From contig NC_083345.1 in NCBI RefSeq assembly GCF_019175385.1, positions 13,664,027-13,728,026 of the forward strand: a stretch of 64,000 nucleotides of DNA. The letters are read 5' to 3'. Every line of letters starts with the position of its first letter. Within the stretch, counting starts at the first letter, position 1. This document shows positions 13,437-24,566 of the stretch, one piece after another. The DNA comes from Lycium barbarum. Taxonomy: Eukaryota; Streptophyta; Magnoliopsida; Solanales; Solanaceae. Position numbers and translations under genes: made by a program. The notes beneath the pieces are model-generated. The model had not been told where the DNA came from, searched no databases, and was given only the letters and a program-made list of their open reading frames with translations.

Positions 13437-13631
13437 AATCTAGAGCCCTTACCTAGAATCACTAATTAAGTAGACCATTAACGGAGGTTTAGTTTTAACT
13501 TTGCCTTAGTTAATAAATTAGGTGTCCTAATTCACCATTAAATTAATTAGGTGGCGACTCCTTAAAATAAAACAAATAGGAATCATCAATATGTTGTACT
13601 CTAATTTAACCCGTTTAAATGGGGTATAACA

Positions 13632-14308
13632 GTCACATTGCACATTTTTGATATTATGTTCAAATTGGGTGAGTATGTGGGCTTTAAAAATTAAGAATTT
13701 CTCAAAAACATCCGATTTTCTAGCCAACGGAAAAGTCCACAAATAATTAGAATAATCATCCAATAATAAAACATAATATCGATGTCCCATAGAACTCAAA
13801 ATAGGTGATGTCCAAAGATCACTATGAATAATATCAAAAGGCATAGAAGTGCTTGAATTAGAAGAACCAAATGGCAACTTAATATGCTTTCCGAAAACAC
13901 AAGATTGACAACTACTAGAACTAGAAACCCGATTACAATCAATGCTTTTATTGAGCCTAAGAGCATCTAAGATAGGAGCACCCGGATGACCCAATCGATC
14001 ATGCCAAAGTGTAGGAGAGATGGCTGCAAAAGTTGAGTGGAGAGCTTGATTGTTGATAGAAGTGGTAAGAGGATAAAGGTCACCCCGGCTATCACACCTC
14101 ATTATTGGCATCCCCGTCCGGAAATCCTTCACAGAAAACCCAAAAGGATCAAACTCAACAGTCACATTATTATCAGTAGTGAATTTTCTAACTGAAATGA
14201 GATTTTTAATAATTTTGGGAGCATGAAGAACATTATTTAGGGATAAGGGAGGACTAGGGGAAGGCAAACAAGTATGACCATAACCACGAATTGGAATAGA
14301 ATGACCAT
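13632..14308 (-). pseudogene. Copia pol, GAG-pre-integrase and integrase N-terminus
   Basis: Minus-strand frame giving LWHDRLGHPG and CQSCVFGKH (the HHCC zinc-binding pair that precedes Copia integrase), then FDIIHSDLW (first catalytic aspartate) and LLLDDYSNYLWTFPL. It runs into LTR A2 at the second-aspartate motif. At its upstream edge (14308) it is cut by element B: the flanks read DLSN and NGHSIPIRGYG. In related Copia proteins (from memory) this stretch reads roughly LSNN-IIVG-NGHSI, so about five residues of target seem to be missing. Confidence 0.93.
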
Positions 14309-14802
14309 TGTTGACACCTAATTTTGGCTCGACGTGCTTAAAATTAACGTTTTGGGGGGCCCTGATTCGTTAAAGAGCACGAAATACATTTTTACACATT
14401 TTTACATTTTTTTAACAATTTATTGATGATTATCCTTATTTTAGGAATTTTCTCAATTTATTGTTATTTTTCAAGAATCATTATTTTGCACATGTATAGC
14501 GTAATACTACCATTTTTTTTGTGCAATCAATAATTGTTTCTTAATTTTATAGCGATACCTTTTCATATCTTACACATGAATATTTATATTTTATACTTAC
14601 ATTATTATTTAAACATGTATTAATTAACTATATTTAGTACAACCCGACAGTGCAGAGAAAAGTGGACCAACTAATTTTTTTTAAATGCAGAGCAAAATTC
14701 AATCAAATTAAAGTCTCGTCACTTTTTTTTAAAAGTGGACATTTTGAGGTGATGGGTTAGGTTTTGATTAGTTAAAAGAAATAACGGGACAAAGGGGTAT
14801 GG

Positions 14803-14852
<50 letters not shown>

Positions 14853-16973
14853 GACTTTATGTTATAAAAAAAGGGAGGGGTTTAATTTTATTGGGATCCA
14901 ACACATATTTGCACAACACACACAAGCACATTTCCAGATTTTTTCTCTCCCCTAAACCGTAAACATTTTCTTTTTCCCCCTCATTTTTCTCTCACACGCC
15001 GCCACCACCACGCCGGAGCTCGGATCTCCGGCGACGCACCAAACCACCCCCACACCTCCATTTCATCTCCCTCTCTCTTCTAAGAAAACCCCAAACACCT
15101 CTCCTCCACTTCACAAAAACCACGCCGCCCTCCCCCTATTTTTCCGTTTCACACCACCGCGAACCACCACTGCTCCATCATGACAACACCACCACGCCAC
15201 TCCGCTGACCCTCCAGTCCTCTACTCCTTCCGTCACTGACCAACACCACGGCGAAATCCAGCCACCAATGACCAAGAACCACCACGTCATCGGAAAATAG
15301 CCATTGACGGCTTTGTTCTTCTTCTCTTCTAGCTCTTTTCTTTGTTTTATTTCGATTTCACTAACCCACAACTCCCTCTGTTTCTTGCTTCGGATCTGAT
15401 GGGAAATGCCATCAACAACAATATACTGAACTTTGTTTGTCTTCTTGATTGATTTTGTCCGTTCCGTTCTATTTTAATCGTTAATGTTTCGTCTTGGTAT
15501 TGTGTATGATTAATGGGTGTGATTTGCTTTAGTTTTACCATTGTATGCTTCTGTTTTGTTCTCTGGCAAAATGGGGTTATGTAAAGAAATGCCAATAGAT
15601 GATGTCATTGATGAGATTCCCTAAAAATGGAAGGATCATTTGTTGCATTAACATATCAGCAACATTTATTCTTTGCTTTCATTGTTAGCATGTTTGGCTC
15701 TATAACATGCATGTAGCCGATTTCTGTGAGGCTCTACACTAGAAATTGAAGAGTCATGGCTATGTTAACTTTCTGGAAAAATGTCACTTCATTAATTTTA
15801 GTACCTTTTTTTTTATTTTTTTTTATACTGTATCTTTTCTGAGCTGTTATGGCTTTATTTGTGACATATCAGGATTCAAGCTATTATCTGCGTTGAATTT
15901 TATATCTGCTTCTGTATCTACAAGTAGCAGCGGTGTATAACGTCTATTCTTGAAAATACAAAATTGGCCGATGAAGAAATTTCCGTCGATTTCCAAGGCC
16001 TTCCATGTACAAAGACGGGTTTTTATTTTAAGTTTATTCATTATTTCTTTAATTCATCCAATAGTTATTTATTATCTTACTAACATTTTTATTAAGTCTC
16101 ATGCAGGTATCCGGAGTTACTTTTTGAAGATGACACTCAAAAGAAGTTCAAATAGCTTCTTAAATTCTCTGTTTATATTTTTTTTTTTACATTCTTAAAT
16201 TATACAAGCATAAAATATAGTGAAACTTTACTTTTTAGGGTGCAGGTTGGTGGTATTTATTTATGATCTGCTTAGGTGATTTAAACTTTATGTGTTTTAG
16301 ACAAATTAATAATAGACAGTTATTATTTTCGTAGCTAATATTCTTATAGTTATCATGTTTCGCTAGAGTTTTAATTCAATAGCTTAGCACACTTAAGTAA
16401 ATAAATAGGGTGATTTGCCTCAATATTTAGGCTTTAGAATGTACTCTCATAATTAATTGATTAGGCGTACATACTTAGCTAGTTAAATTAGTTAACTCAC
16501 CTTGAGTGCAAAATAATTTCATGTTCATTCCTTATACCTTTTTCACATACCCAAGCTCCTAAGTTGCAGATAGCTTTTTTTAAATAATTATTATATCACA
16601 TATGTATAAAATACGTATTGCATGATTATTTACGTGAATAGTCATATTATTTATTCTTTAGTCTCAATTCCATTAATATTTTTTGTAAATAATAATCAAG
16701 CCTTTTTACGCGTCCCTCGTATAGTTAAATTGGTCCAGCCGGGAACCACATTTGTGGATTCTGAAGGATGCCTAACACCTTCCCTTCGGAATAATTTGAA
16801 CACTTACCTAGAATCTCATTTATTTTCGTAGACCATGTTAAGCTGCATATATTAATAATTTATAGGTACCCTAGTATACCTTAAATGCTAGGTGGCGACT
16901 CTGTACATAATTAATTATTTCAGAGCTCCATAAGTTGTGCTTTGTTAAGCCTTGGTAAAAATAAGATGCAACA
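14309..16973 (+). repeat. Element B 5' LTR
   Basis: TGTTGACACC to GATGCAACA, 2665 bp. Contains (TA)n at about 14806-14838. The 15000-15360 part reads like an mRNA leader rich in CCACCACCACGCC, and 15570-16160 looks exon-intron-like (see findings). The end carries the conserved hairpin and a PBS-core copy at 16893-16903. A minus-strand frame at 15111-15371 is low-complexity antisense, not a gene. Confidence 0.93.
16758..16792 (+). other. Conserved LTR hairpin, B 5' LTR copy
   Basis: ATTCTGAAGG / ATGCCTAACACCTTC / CCTTCGGAAT. Compared with family A, the sixth pair is G-C in place of A-T (both sides changed), and two other pairs swap between Watson-Crick and wobble. Confidence 0.75.
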
Positions 16974-16976
16974 ACA

Positions 16977-16994
16977 TGGCGACTCTGCTGGGGA
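16977..16994 (+). other. Element B primer binding site
   Basis: TGGCGACTCTGCTGGGGA, three bases after the 5' LTR. This is the tRNA-Arg-type PBS reported for Ogre-like elements (family knowledge). Confidence 0.85.
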
Positions 16995-17310
16995 CACTTA
17001 GGTTCTAACCATATGGACTCAATTTGTTATTCGAGGTATGTTATCTTTATTTGAGTTTTTGTTTCTTATTTTACTTGCCTGTATTTATTCGTCATGTATA
17101 TCCTTCCCTTTGTTACCTTATTTGTTTACGTACATATCTGTTTTTTTTTTTTTCATACACCGTATTATTGTCCTTTTTCTTTTTACTAACAAGTTTTATT
17201 TATTGTAAATTATGCATCTTGCTTTTACTGTTTCTCTTTAATTGCTATCTTTTTGTGGTTTCATATTAATATTCATATGTGTTATTGGTTTATATAAATT
17301 GTCAATCCGT

Positions 17311-17499
17311 TCATACTTCTTCCACTCCTGGAAAACTCACACATATTCACACACTTAAAGCGGCTTCGCGGTTTGCGCCCATTCACTACTAAATTACCCC
17401 TTTAGTTGGATTGGTCTAGTGGATTTAGTCGATCGGCGGTGCAGTCGACAGCCACAGACTTTCCACTCCCAAGTTGTCCGCTTGGGAGAACCTTGTGTT
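17311..17499 (+). other. Leader block shared by elements A and B
   Basis: Closely matches 54541-54728 downstream of the A3 PBS although the flanking sequence is not conserved to the same degree. Includes GTCGATCGGCGGTGCAGTCG and the hairpin CCCAAGT-TGTCC-GCTTGGG at 17468-17486 (A3 version has ACTTGGG). A packaging or dimerisation signal is a reasonable inference for a region kept between a coding and a non-coding partner. Confidence 0.7.
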
Positions 17500-17773
17500 T
17501 GGATAAAGCCAACTCTTAGAATTCCTAGGTTACTGTACATTCCATTTTGCAGTTGTTTTTAGCTAGGTTGAATTTTATCCTTTATTTCGAACATTCTTTT
17601 CATTTTTCACATACTCTTTATTTGTTACATGTTTTGTTTTTAAATAAATATTGTTGTTATTTGCTTTGCACTACCTTAGCACTTTATCTAACTATTTTTA
17701 ATTGACTTGTGTTGAACCCTGCATTTTGTAAAATATTTTTTCTTCAATCATGCATTTTATACCCTATCTGCAA

Positions 17774-17836
17774 GAACTACGCACACTTGATTCTCTTCTT
17801 TGATGAGATACGTAGGCAGCCTTTTTGGGTTCGGTA
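17774..17836 (+). other. GAACTAC/GATACGTAGGC structured motif, copy 1
   Basis: GAACTACG, then CTTGATTCTC, a loop, GAGATACGTAGGCAGCC and TTCGGT. TCTC (17792-17795) pairs with GAGA (17805-17808). A second copy follows about 149 bp downstream. Confidence 0.65.
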
Positions 17837-17922
17837 TTCATTATTCAAAAAATCACAAAAAAAAAAATCCTTTATTTTGAAAAATCACAAAAATATTTTA
17901 TTTCTTTCTATCCTATCTGAAC

Positions 17923-17986
17923 GAACTACGCGCACCTGATTCTGATCAAAGATGAGATACGTAGGCAACCCTTTTTGGGTTCGGTA
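17923..17986 (+). other. GAACTAC/GATACGTAGGC structured motif, copy 2
   Basis: TCTGATC (17941-17947) faces GATGAGA (17951-17957), six of seven pairs. Flanking GAACTACG and ATACGTAGGCAACC are kept, as is TTCGGT. Confidence 0.65.
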
Positions 17987-18049
17987 CCCCTATTCAAAAA
18001 TACAAAAAAAAAATTAGATTCATATCTTTAACTTGGTTGGTACCTACAC

Positions 18050-19360
18050 AGTTAGAATGTGCATAGGAAATAAACAAGTAACAATCAATATGATGGAGAG
18101 GACTGACTTCGTGGTAAACTATAGATTCTTTTGGTACCTCTCATTCACACTTTAAGTGACACTTGAAAAATTCTCTTGCATGCTTTTAAGACAAGAACAA
18201 AACCAACCTCATTGTTTCATGTGCATTGTGTGGTGAGCTTTAGATAGCGTTCAATTGCATTGCATTGTGATCTAGAACTTGGCCTGAATGTCTGTTGAGG
18301 CGAAATTATGAGTAACACTCAGCATAGAAAAGGATCGTAGGCCTTCTTTGACCCGTTTGAGCCTTTCTAGCCTACCAAATGACATTATCCCTAGCATTCC
18401 CCCTTTGAGCCTAAAGCCTTTTCTTTGACCACCACATCATAAGCCTATACCATTTCTGAGTGCTTACATGCACTATCTCTCTCTTGGCCCAACCTCCCTG
18501 AGCGCACTAAAAACGTGTAACCGCGGATAGAGATCTGAGCTGAAGCTTAAAAAAAAAGGGATTCGACCGTCCCAGAAAAATAAAGGCTAAGAACGACCTC
18601 CAAAGCAAGAAGGAGCCCACACACACAAAAAAAAAAACTCAGTCATTCGGGATCTCGGACATACAACCCGTTATTTTCTTTTATTTTCACACTCAGGCAT
18701 ACGACCCGGAATTATTATCAAGACCTCGGGCATACAACCCAGGTCAATTCTCTTAATCCCCACAGAGTCTCGGGCATGCAACCCTAAACTCAAAAAAGAA
18801 AAAAAAAAAAGAAAAAAAGGGGCTTTAACTTGCAAAAGAGGTCGCACAAGTACAAAAGAAAGGGACAATAAAACAAAGTAGATCAGCGTCAGAGCACACA
18901 AATACTAAGCACAGAGATAGTGCAACACTTAGGGAAAGATTAGTCACTCCTTACCTAAATAATATCCTACCCTTTTTTCCAAGCCTACATTACAACCCCA
19001 TAACAAGCCCTACGTGATCCTATGCTAAGGTTTCTCTCATTAGTGGATACTTACATGACGACCAAGCTTATGGTATCACAATTGCAAGCATTGAACATCT
19101 TTCTCAGTTTGAGTGTACTTCTCTAGACGTCCCAAAGTTCAAAATACTGAATACGTGTGAAAAAGGACTTTCTTTCTGGTGAGGGCACTTGAAACATGAG
19201 GATAAGTATAGTTCAAAGTCTTTGTTTGAAACAAAATGAACCAATCTTGTCGATCCTTAGGTATGTCTGAGGTACCACTTGAAGCTGTAGGAATTACCAA
19301 TAAGTCGATCTTAGTTTGTTGGACGATAAATAATGGTGAATTCTTATGCACAATCTAATT
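18050..19360 (+). other. Element B interior, Athila-like segment
   Basis: Non-coding. Shares ordered blocks with 43930-44780 of the Athila-like element: TCTAGAACTTG...GCGAAAT, TTGAGCCT-AAGCCTTTTCTTTGA, TTAG...AGTCACT...CCTACCC, CCTACATTACAA and GGTGAGGGCAC. Also holds four copies of TCGGGCATACAACCC-type repeats (18650-18790). Suggests that B has a mosaic interior. Confidence 0.55.
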
Positions 19361-19752
19361 GTTCATACCAATTGAAGTTGAGGCATGTTATATCAATCAT
19401 TGTTATTAAAAAAAAATCATTTTGCTAGATTTTGCTCTCATGATTTTGCTATTTTTCTTAATTTTGTTTTTTATTATTGCACAGTAAATATAGTTCAAGG
19501 TTGTTGTGTTGTTACTAACTCTACGAGGTATCGACATCTGGTCTTACCATGAAAGATCCTCGTATTTCTCCGCTGAAGCGTGAAATTGGGACAACATTTT
19601 TGAGTAGCTTCAAAAAAAAAAAAAAACCGCAATTGCACATCACATTTCGCGGGAAGTATGCGAATTTTTGTTTGTTTTCTAAACTGGGACAGAATTTTTG
19701 AAGGGGCCCTCAAAAATTCCACCAATGGCGCATTTCGAGAGAAAAGGCATGG

Positions 19753-19845
19753 GCTCGGCCAGCCCCACAGTAGGACACTGCATTGGCTCGTCCAGCCCCA
19801 CAGTAGGACACTGCATTGGCTCGTCCAGCCCCACAACAGGACACC
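19753..19845 (+). repeat. 33-bp tandem repeat, three copies
   Basis: GGCTCGTCCAGCCCCACAGT plus AGGACACTGCATT, three units, the last degenerate. Start of the repeat-rich 3' region of element B. Confidence 0.85.
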
Positions 19846-19974
19846 GAGGGCGTCATAATCTAAAGACGTCATTCTCATCGCCTAAAGGCACCATTTCATG
19901 GCCCAAGGACCTTACCTTCTGCACTGCATTCGCGCCGAAGCAAAGGCGTTATCTTCCACACCTGCATTGCATTA

Positions 19975-20800
19975 TTATTTTCAGATGCTCTGCGTATGCT
20001 CGCAGACGCACCGCATCGCATTTGCATTACTTTATTATTTTCAAATGCTCTGCGTATGCTCGCAGACGCATTGCACCGCACATGCATTGCTTTATTGTTT
20101 TCAAATGCCCTGCGTATGCTCGCAGACGCATTGCACCGCACCTGCATTGCTTTATTGTTTTCAAATGCCCTGCGTATGCTTGCAGACGCATTGCACCACA
20201 CATGCTGCTTTATTGTTTTCAAATGCCCTGCGTATGCTCGCAGACGCATTGCACTGCACCTGCATTGCTTTATTTTCAAATGCCCTGCGTATGCTCGCAG
20301 ACGCATTGCACCACACCTGCATTGCTTTATTTTAAATGCCCTGCGTATGCTCGCAGACGCATTGCACCGCACCTGCATTACTTTATTTTCAAATGCCCTG
20401 CGTATGCTCGCAGACGCATTGCACCGCACCTGCATTGCTTTATTTTCAAATGCCCTGCGTATGCTCGCAGACGCATTGCACCGCACTTGCATTGCTTTAT
20501 TTTAAATGTCCTGCGTATGCTCGCAGACGCATTGCACCGCACCTGCATTGCTTTGTTTTAAATGCCCTGCGTATGCTCGCAGACGCATTGCACCGCACCT
20601 GCATTGCATCATTTTCAAATGCCTTGCGAATGCTCGCAAGTGCATCGCGCATGCATTGCATTATTACTTTGCGAATGCTCGCAAATGCACTGCACATACA
20701 TTGCATCATTACTTTGTGAATGCTCGCAAACGCACTACACATCTATTGCATTATCACTTTCAGATACCCTTCAAACGCATTGCATCATGCCGGCTTAAAA
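19975..20800 (+). repeat. 57-bp tandem array in element B 3' region
   Basis: About eleven good copies and three degenerate ones of a 56-60 bp unit containing TGCGTATGCTCGCAGACGCA, GCACCGCACCTGCATTGC and TTATTTTCAAATGCCC. Because most units are 57 bp (a multiple of three) with few stops, several frames on both strands stay open for 130-290 codons; these are by-products of the repeat, not genes. A homologous array lies at 46356-46915 in the neighbouring family. Tandem repeats just upstream of the 3' LTR are known for Tat/Ogre elements. Confidence 0.92.
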
Positions 20801-20814
20801 AAGGCGTTACTTTT

Positions 20815-21045
20815 CGCACCAGCACTGCGTTTACGCCGAAGCAAAGGCGTTATCTTCTGCACTTGCATTCTCGCCGAAGCAAAGGTGTTGTCTTTTGCAC
20901 CTGCACTCGCGCCGAAGCAAAGGCGTTATCTTTTGCACCTGCACTCACGCCGAAGCAAAGGCGTTATCTTTTGCACCTGCATTCACGCCGAAGCAAAGGC
21001 ATCATCTTCTGCACCTGCATTCTTCGCCGAAGCAAAGGCGTTACA
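20815..21045 (+). repeat. 38-bp tandem array in element B 3' region
   Basis: About six to seven units of CGCCGAAGCAAAGGCGTTAT plus CTTTTGCACCTGCATTCA. A single unit also lies before the 57-bp array (about 19930), so the two arrays arose within one composite region. Confidence 0.9.
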
Positions 21046-21059
21046 TAGCATGACATCCC

Positions 21060-21290
21060 GAACTACAATCGGTCTGACTCCCATCTCAGGGATATGTAGG
21101 TAGCTCAAATTTGAGCACGACCGTTCTTCATCCTACACTTGCTAGGACCATTCTAACAACATTGGGGCAAAATTTTGATTGGATGATCAAAATTTGCCAC
21201 AACATCCATTAGTTATCACCTTTCGAACTACATAGACCTGATTCTCGTGATTGACGAGATATGTAGGAAGCTCTATGCAGAGTTCGATCA
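21060..21290 (+). other. GAACTAC structured motif, copies 3 and 4
   Basis: Copy 3 at 21060: TCCC (21079-21082) pairs with GGGA (21089-21092). Copy 4 at 21225: TCTCGT (21243-21248) pairs perfectly with ACGAGA (21254-21259). Both are followed by ATATGTAGG, and copy 4 by GTTCGAT. The differing but complementary stems are the point of interest. Confidence 0.65.
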
Positions 21291-21602
21291 CATCGGGACG
21301 AGAATCATTCTTTCCCCAGCAAGTATACAATCTTGCACCCCCAGCATCTCGTGGCTCGATACTGGGGCAATTTTGGAAGCGACGATGTGGGTATGCGAAC
21401 GTTTTTTTCGGCCCTGAACAATCCTTCGCTTTTTATCATTTTTCTTTTTATTACAACCATGCCGACGGACTGAGAGTATTGTCAAAGCTCTACTAACGTC
21501 TGACCTCTTTTTCCGTACATATCCTTTTAGCAATTCTTTGTTGAGCCAAAATAGGCTACATGTCAACGTCTTCGTCCGAAAACTCTTTCATCGTCTCCGG
21601 TC

Positions 21603-21616
21603 GAAGAGGGACAAGC
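21603..21616 (+). other. Element B polypurine tract
   Basis: GAAGAGGGACAAGC directly before the 3' LTR. Almost the same sequence precedes LTR A3 at 47627-47640. Confidence 0.8.
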
Positions 21617-22108
21617 TGTTGACACCTAATTTTGGCTCGACGTGCTTAAAATTAACGTTTTGGGGGGCCCTGATTCGTTAAAGAGCACGAAATACATTTT
21701 TACACATTTTTACATTTTTTTAACAATTTATTGATGATTATCCTTATTTTAGGAATTTTCTCAATTTATTGTCATTTTCAAGAATCATTATTTTGCACAT
21801 GTATAGCGTAATACTACCATTTTTTTTGTGCAATCAATAATTGTTTCTTAATTTTATAGCGATACCTTTTCATATCTTACACATGAATATTTATATTTTA
21901 TACTTACATTATTATTTATACATGTATTAATTAACTATATTTAGTACAGCCCGACAGTGCAGAGAAAAGTGGACCAACTAATTTTTTTTAAATGCAGAGC
22001 AAAATTCAATCAAATTAAAGTCTCGTCACTTTTTTTAAAAAGTGGACATTTTGAGGTGATGGGTTAATTTTGATTAGTTAAAAGAAATAACGGGACAAAG
22101 GGGTATGG

Positions 22109-22147
<39 letters not shown>

Positions 22148-24269
22148 TTGGACTTTATGTTATAAAAAAAGGGAGGGGTTTAATTTTATTAGGATCCACA
22201 CATATTTGCACAACACACACAAGCACATTTTCAGATTTTTTCTCTCCCCTAAACCGTAAACATTTTCTTTTTCCCCCTCATTTTTCTCTCACACGCCGCC
22301 ACCACCACGCCGGAGCTAGGATCTCCGGCGACGCACCAAACCACCCCCACACCTCCATTTCATCTCCCTCTCTCTTCTAAGAAAACCCCAAACACCTCTC
22401 CTCCACTTCACAAAAACCACGCCGCCCTCCCCCCATTTTTCCGTTTCACACCACCGTGAACCACCACTGCTCCATCATGACAGCACCACCACGCCACTCC
22501 GCTGACCCTCCAGTCCTCTACTCCTTCCGTCACTGACCAACACCACGGCGAAATCCAGCCACCAATGACCAAGAACCACCACGTCATCGGAAAATAGCCA
22601 TTGACGGCTTTGTTCTTCTTCTTTTCTAGCTCTTTTCTTTGTTTTATTTCGATTTCACTAACCCACAACTCCCTCTGTTTCTTGCTTCGGATCTGATGGG
22701 AAATGCCATCAACAACAATATACTGAACTTTGTTTGTCTTCTTGATTGATTTTGTCCGTTCCGTTCTATTTTAATCGTTAATGTTTCGTCTTGGTATTGT
22801 GTATGATTAATGGGTGTGATTTGCTTTAGTTTTACCATTGTATGCTTCTGTTTTGTTCTCTGGCAAAATGGGGTTATGTAAAGAAATGCCAATAGATGAT
22901 TTCATTGATGAGATTCCCTAAAAATGGAAGGATCATTTGCTGCATTAACATATCAGCAACATTTATTCTTTGCTTTCATTGTTAGCATGTTTGGCTCTAT
23001 AACATGCATGTAGCCGATTTCTGTGAGGCTCTACACTAGAAATTGAAGAGTCATGGCTATGTTAACTTTCTGTAAAAATGTCACTTCATTAATTTTAGTA
23101 CCTTTTTTTTTTATTTTTTTTATACTGTATCTTTTCTGAGCTGTTATAGCTTTATTTGTGACATATCAGGATTCAAGCTATTATTTGCGTTGAATTTTAT
23201 ATCTGCTTCTGTATCTACAAGTAGCAGCGGTGTATAACGTCTATTCTTGAAAATACAAAATTGGCCGATGAAGAAATTTCCGTCGATTTCCAAGGCCTTC
23301 CATGTACAAAGACGGGTTTTTATTTTAAGTTTATTCATTATTTCTTTAATTCATCCGATAGTTATTTATTATCTTACTAACATTTTTATTAAGTCTCATG
23401 CAGGTATCCGGAGTTACTTTTTGAAGATGACACTCAAAAAAAGTTCAAATAGCTTCTTAAATTCTCTGTTTATATATTTTTTTTACATTCTTAAATTATA
23501 CAAGCATAAAATATAGTGAAACTTTACTTTTTAGGGTGCAGGTTGGTGGTATTTATTTATGATCTGCTTAGGTGATTTAAACTTTATGTGTTTTAGACAA
23601 ATTAATAATAGGCAGTTATTATTTTCGTAGCTAATATTCTTATAGTTATCATGTTTCGCTAGAGTTTTAATTCAATAGCTTAGCACACTTAAGTAAATAA
23701 ATAGGGTGATTTGCCTCAATATTTAGGCTTTAGAATGTACTCTCATAATTAATTGATTAGGCGTACATACTTAGCTAGTTAAATTAGTTAACTCACCTTG
23801 AGTGCAAAATAATTTCATGTTCATTCCTTATACCTTTTTCACATACCCAAGCTCCTAAGTTGCAGATAACTTTTTTTAAATAATTATTATATCACATATG
23901 TATAAAATACGCATTGCATGATTATTTACGTGAATAGTCATATTATTTATTCTTTAGTCTCAATTCCATTAATATTTTTTGTAAATAATAATCAAGCCTT
24001 TTTACGCGTCCCTCGTATAGTTAAATTGGTCTAGCCGGGAACCACATTTGTGGATTCTGAAGGATGCCTAACACCTTCCCTTCGGAATAATTTGAACACT
24101 TACCTAGAATCTCATTTATTTTCGTAGACCATGTTAAGCTGCATATATTAATAATTTATAGGTACCCTAGTATACCTTAAATGCTAGGTGGCGACTCTGT
24201 ACATAATTAATTAATTCAGAGCTCCATAAGTTGTGCTTTGTTAAGCCTTGATAAAAATAAGATGCAACA
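21617..24269 (+). repeat. Element B 3' LTR
   Basis: TGTTGACACC to GATGCAACA, 2653 bp, near-identical to the 5' LTR apart from scattered substitutions and a (CT)n(TA)n tract at 22112-22146 where the 5' copy is pure (TA)n. Hairpin copy at 24054-24088 and PBS-core copy at 24189-24199. Confidence 0.93.
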
Positions 24270-24566
24270 ATTGCTCAAATCAAAATAAGACGAGAAATTA
24301 CCATTGGAAGATGTCATATGAAAAGTAGCTCCGGTGTCCATGTACCATGACGGATCGGGTGGGTTGAGAAACATAGTATGCATTGCCGCTTCGATGTTTG
24401 TAGGAGAGTAGGAAGCGGACTGACCATTGGGGTTTGCCGCAAAAGCCTGCTGAGGACGCGGCCTAAGGATCCCAGGCTGCTGCTGCTATTTCTGGGCTGC
24501 TGTACCATGAGCCCACCCTTGGGTTGGATAAGGGCAAGGAGGGACAGCCTATGGTGACATCCAAGC
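24270..24566 (-). pseudogene. Copia gag C-terminus and protease
   Basis: Minus-strand translation gives WYMDTGATFHMTSS, the Copia aspartic protease active site (DTGAT at about 24324-24338), preceded by a Pro/Gln-rich gag tail. At least three in-frame stops (about 24485, 24550 and 24567) separate it from the intact N-terminal gag. It is cut at 24270 by element B. Protease would process the polyprotein in the particle; this copy cannot be made as one chain. Confidence 0.9.

Larger units (their letters stand above)
9376..13631 (+). mobile_element. Solo LTR A2 of the Ogre/Tat-type family A
   Basis: TGTTGACACCC to GGGGTATAACA, 4256 bp, with perfect target duplications gtcac at 9371-9375 and 13632-13636. 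Inserted in the integrase reading frame of the Copia element. It carries the same ordered landmarks as A1: (ATT)n, a TATA box at 10463, a donor-like block at 10788, GCATGACCATCGCATACGAG at about 12310, a hairpin at 13402 and a PBS-core copy at 13552. No coding region or internal element sequence, hence solo. Confidence 0.94.
14309..24269 (+). mobile_element. Element B: full-length non-autonomous Tat/Ogre-type LTR retrotransposon
   Basis: Two near-identical LTRs (14309-16973 and 21617-24269), a tRNA-Arg-type PBS at 16977 and a polypurine tract at 21603. The 4.6-kb interior has no gag, protease, RT or integrase. In one 240-bp stretch (15361-15600 against 22658-22897) I count a single substitution, so insertion is recent. 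The interior comprises a leader homologous to the A3 element, a middle segment resembling the Athila-like element at 43900-44780, and two tandem arrays. Mobilisation would need proteins from an autonomous relative. No 5-bp target duplication is evident (accat versus attgc). Confidence 0.93.

Noticed and set aside
15111..15371. Minus-strand frame repeated at 22408
   Set aside because: Present twice only because both LTRs of element B are the same; it is antisense to a UTR-like CCACCACC-rich region and has no recognisable domain.
19698..20719. Overlapping long frames on both strands (up to 287 codons)
   Set aside because: They fall entirely on the 57-bp tandem array; a unit length divisible by three keeps frames open. 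Cys/His-rich peptides are repeat by-products.
19975..20800. Possible CRISPR array
   Set aside because: Units are contiguous tandem repeats without unique spacers, in a plant retrotransposon.
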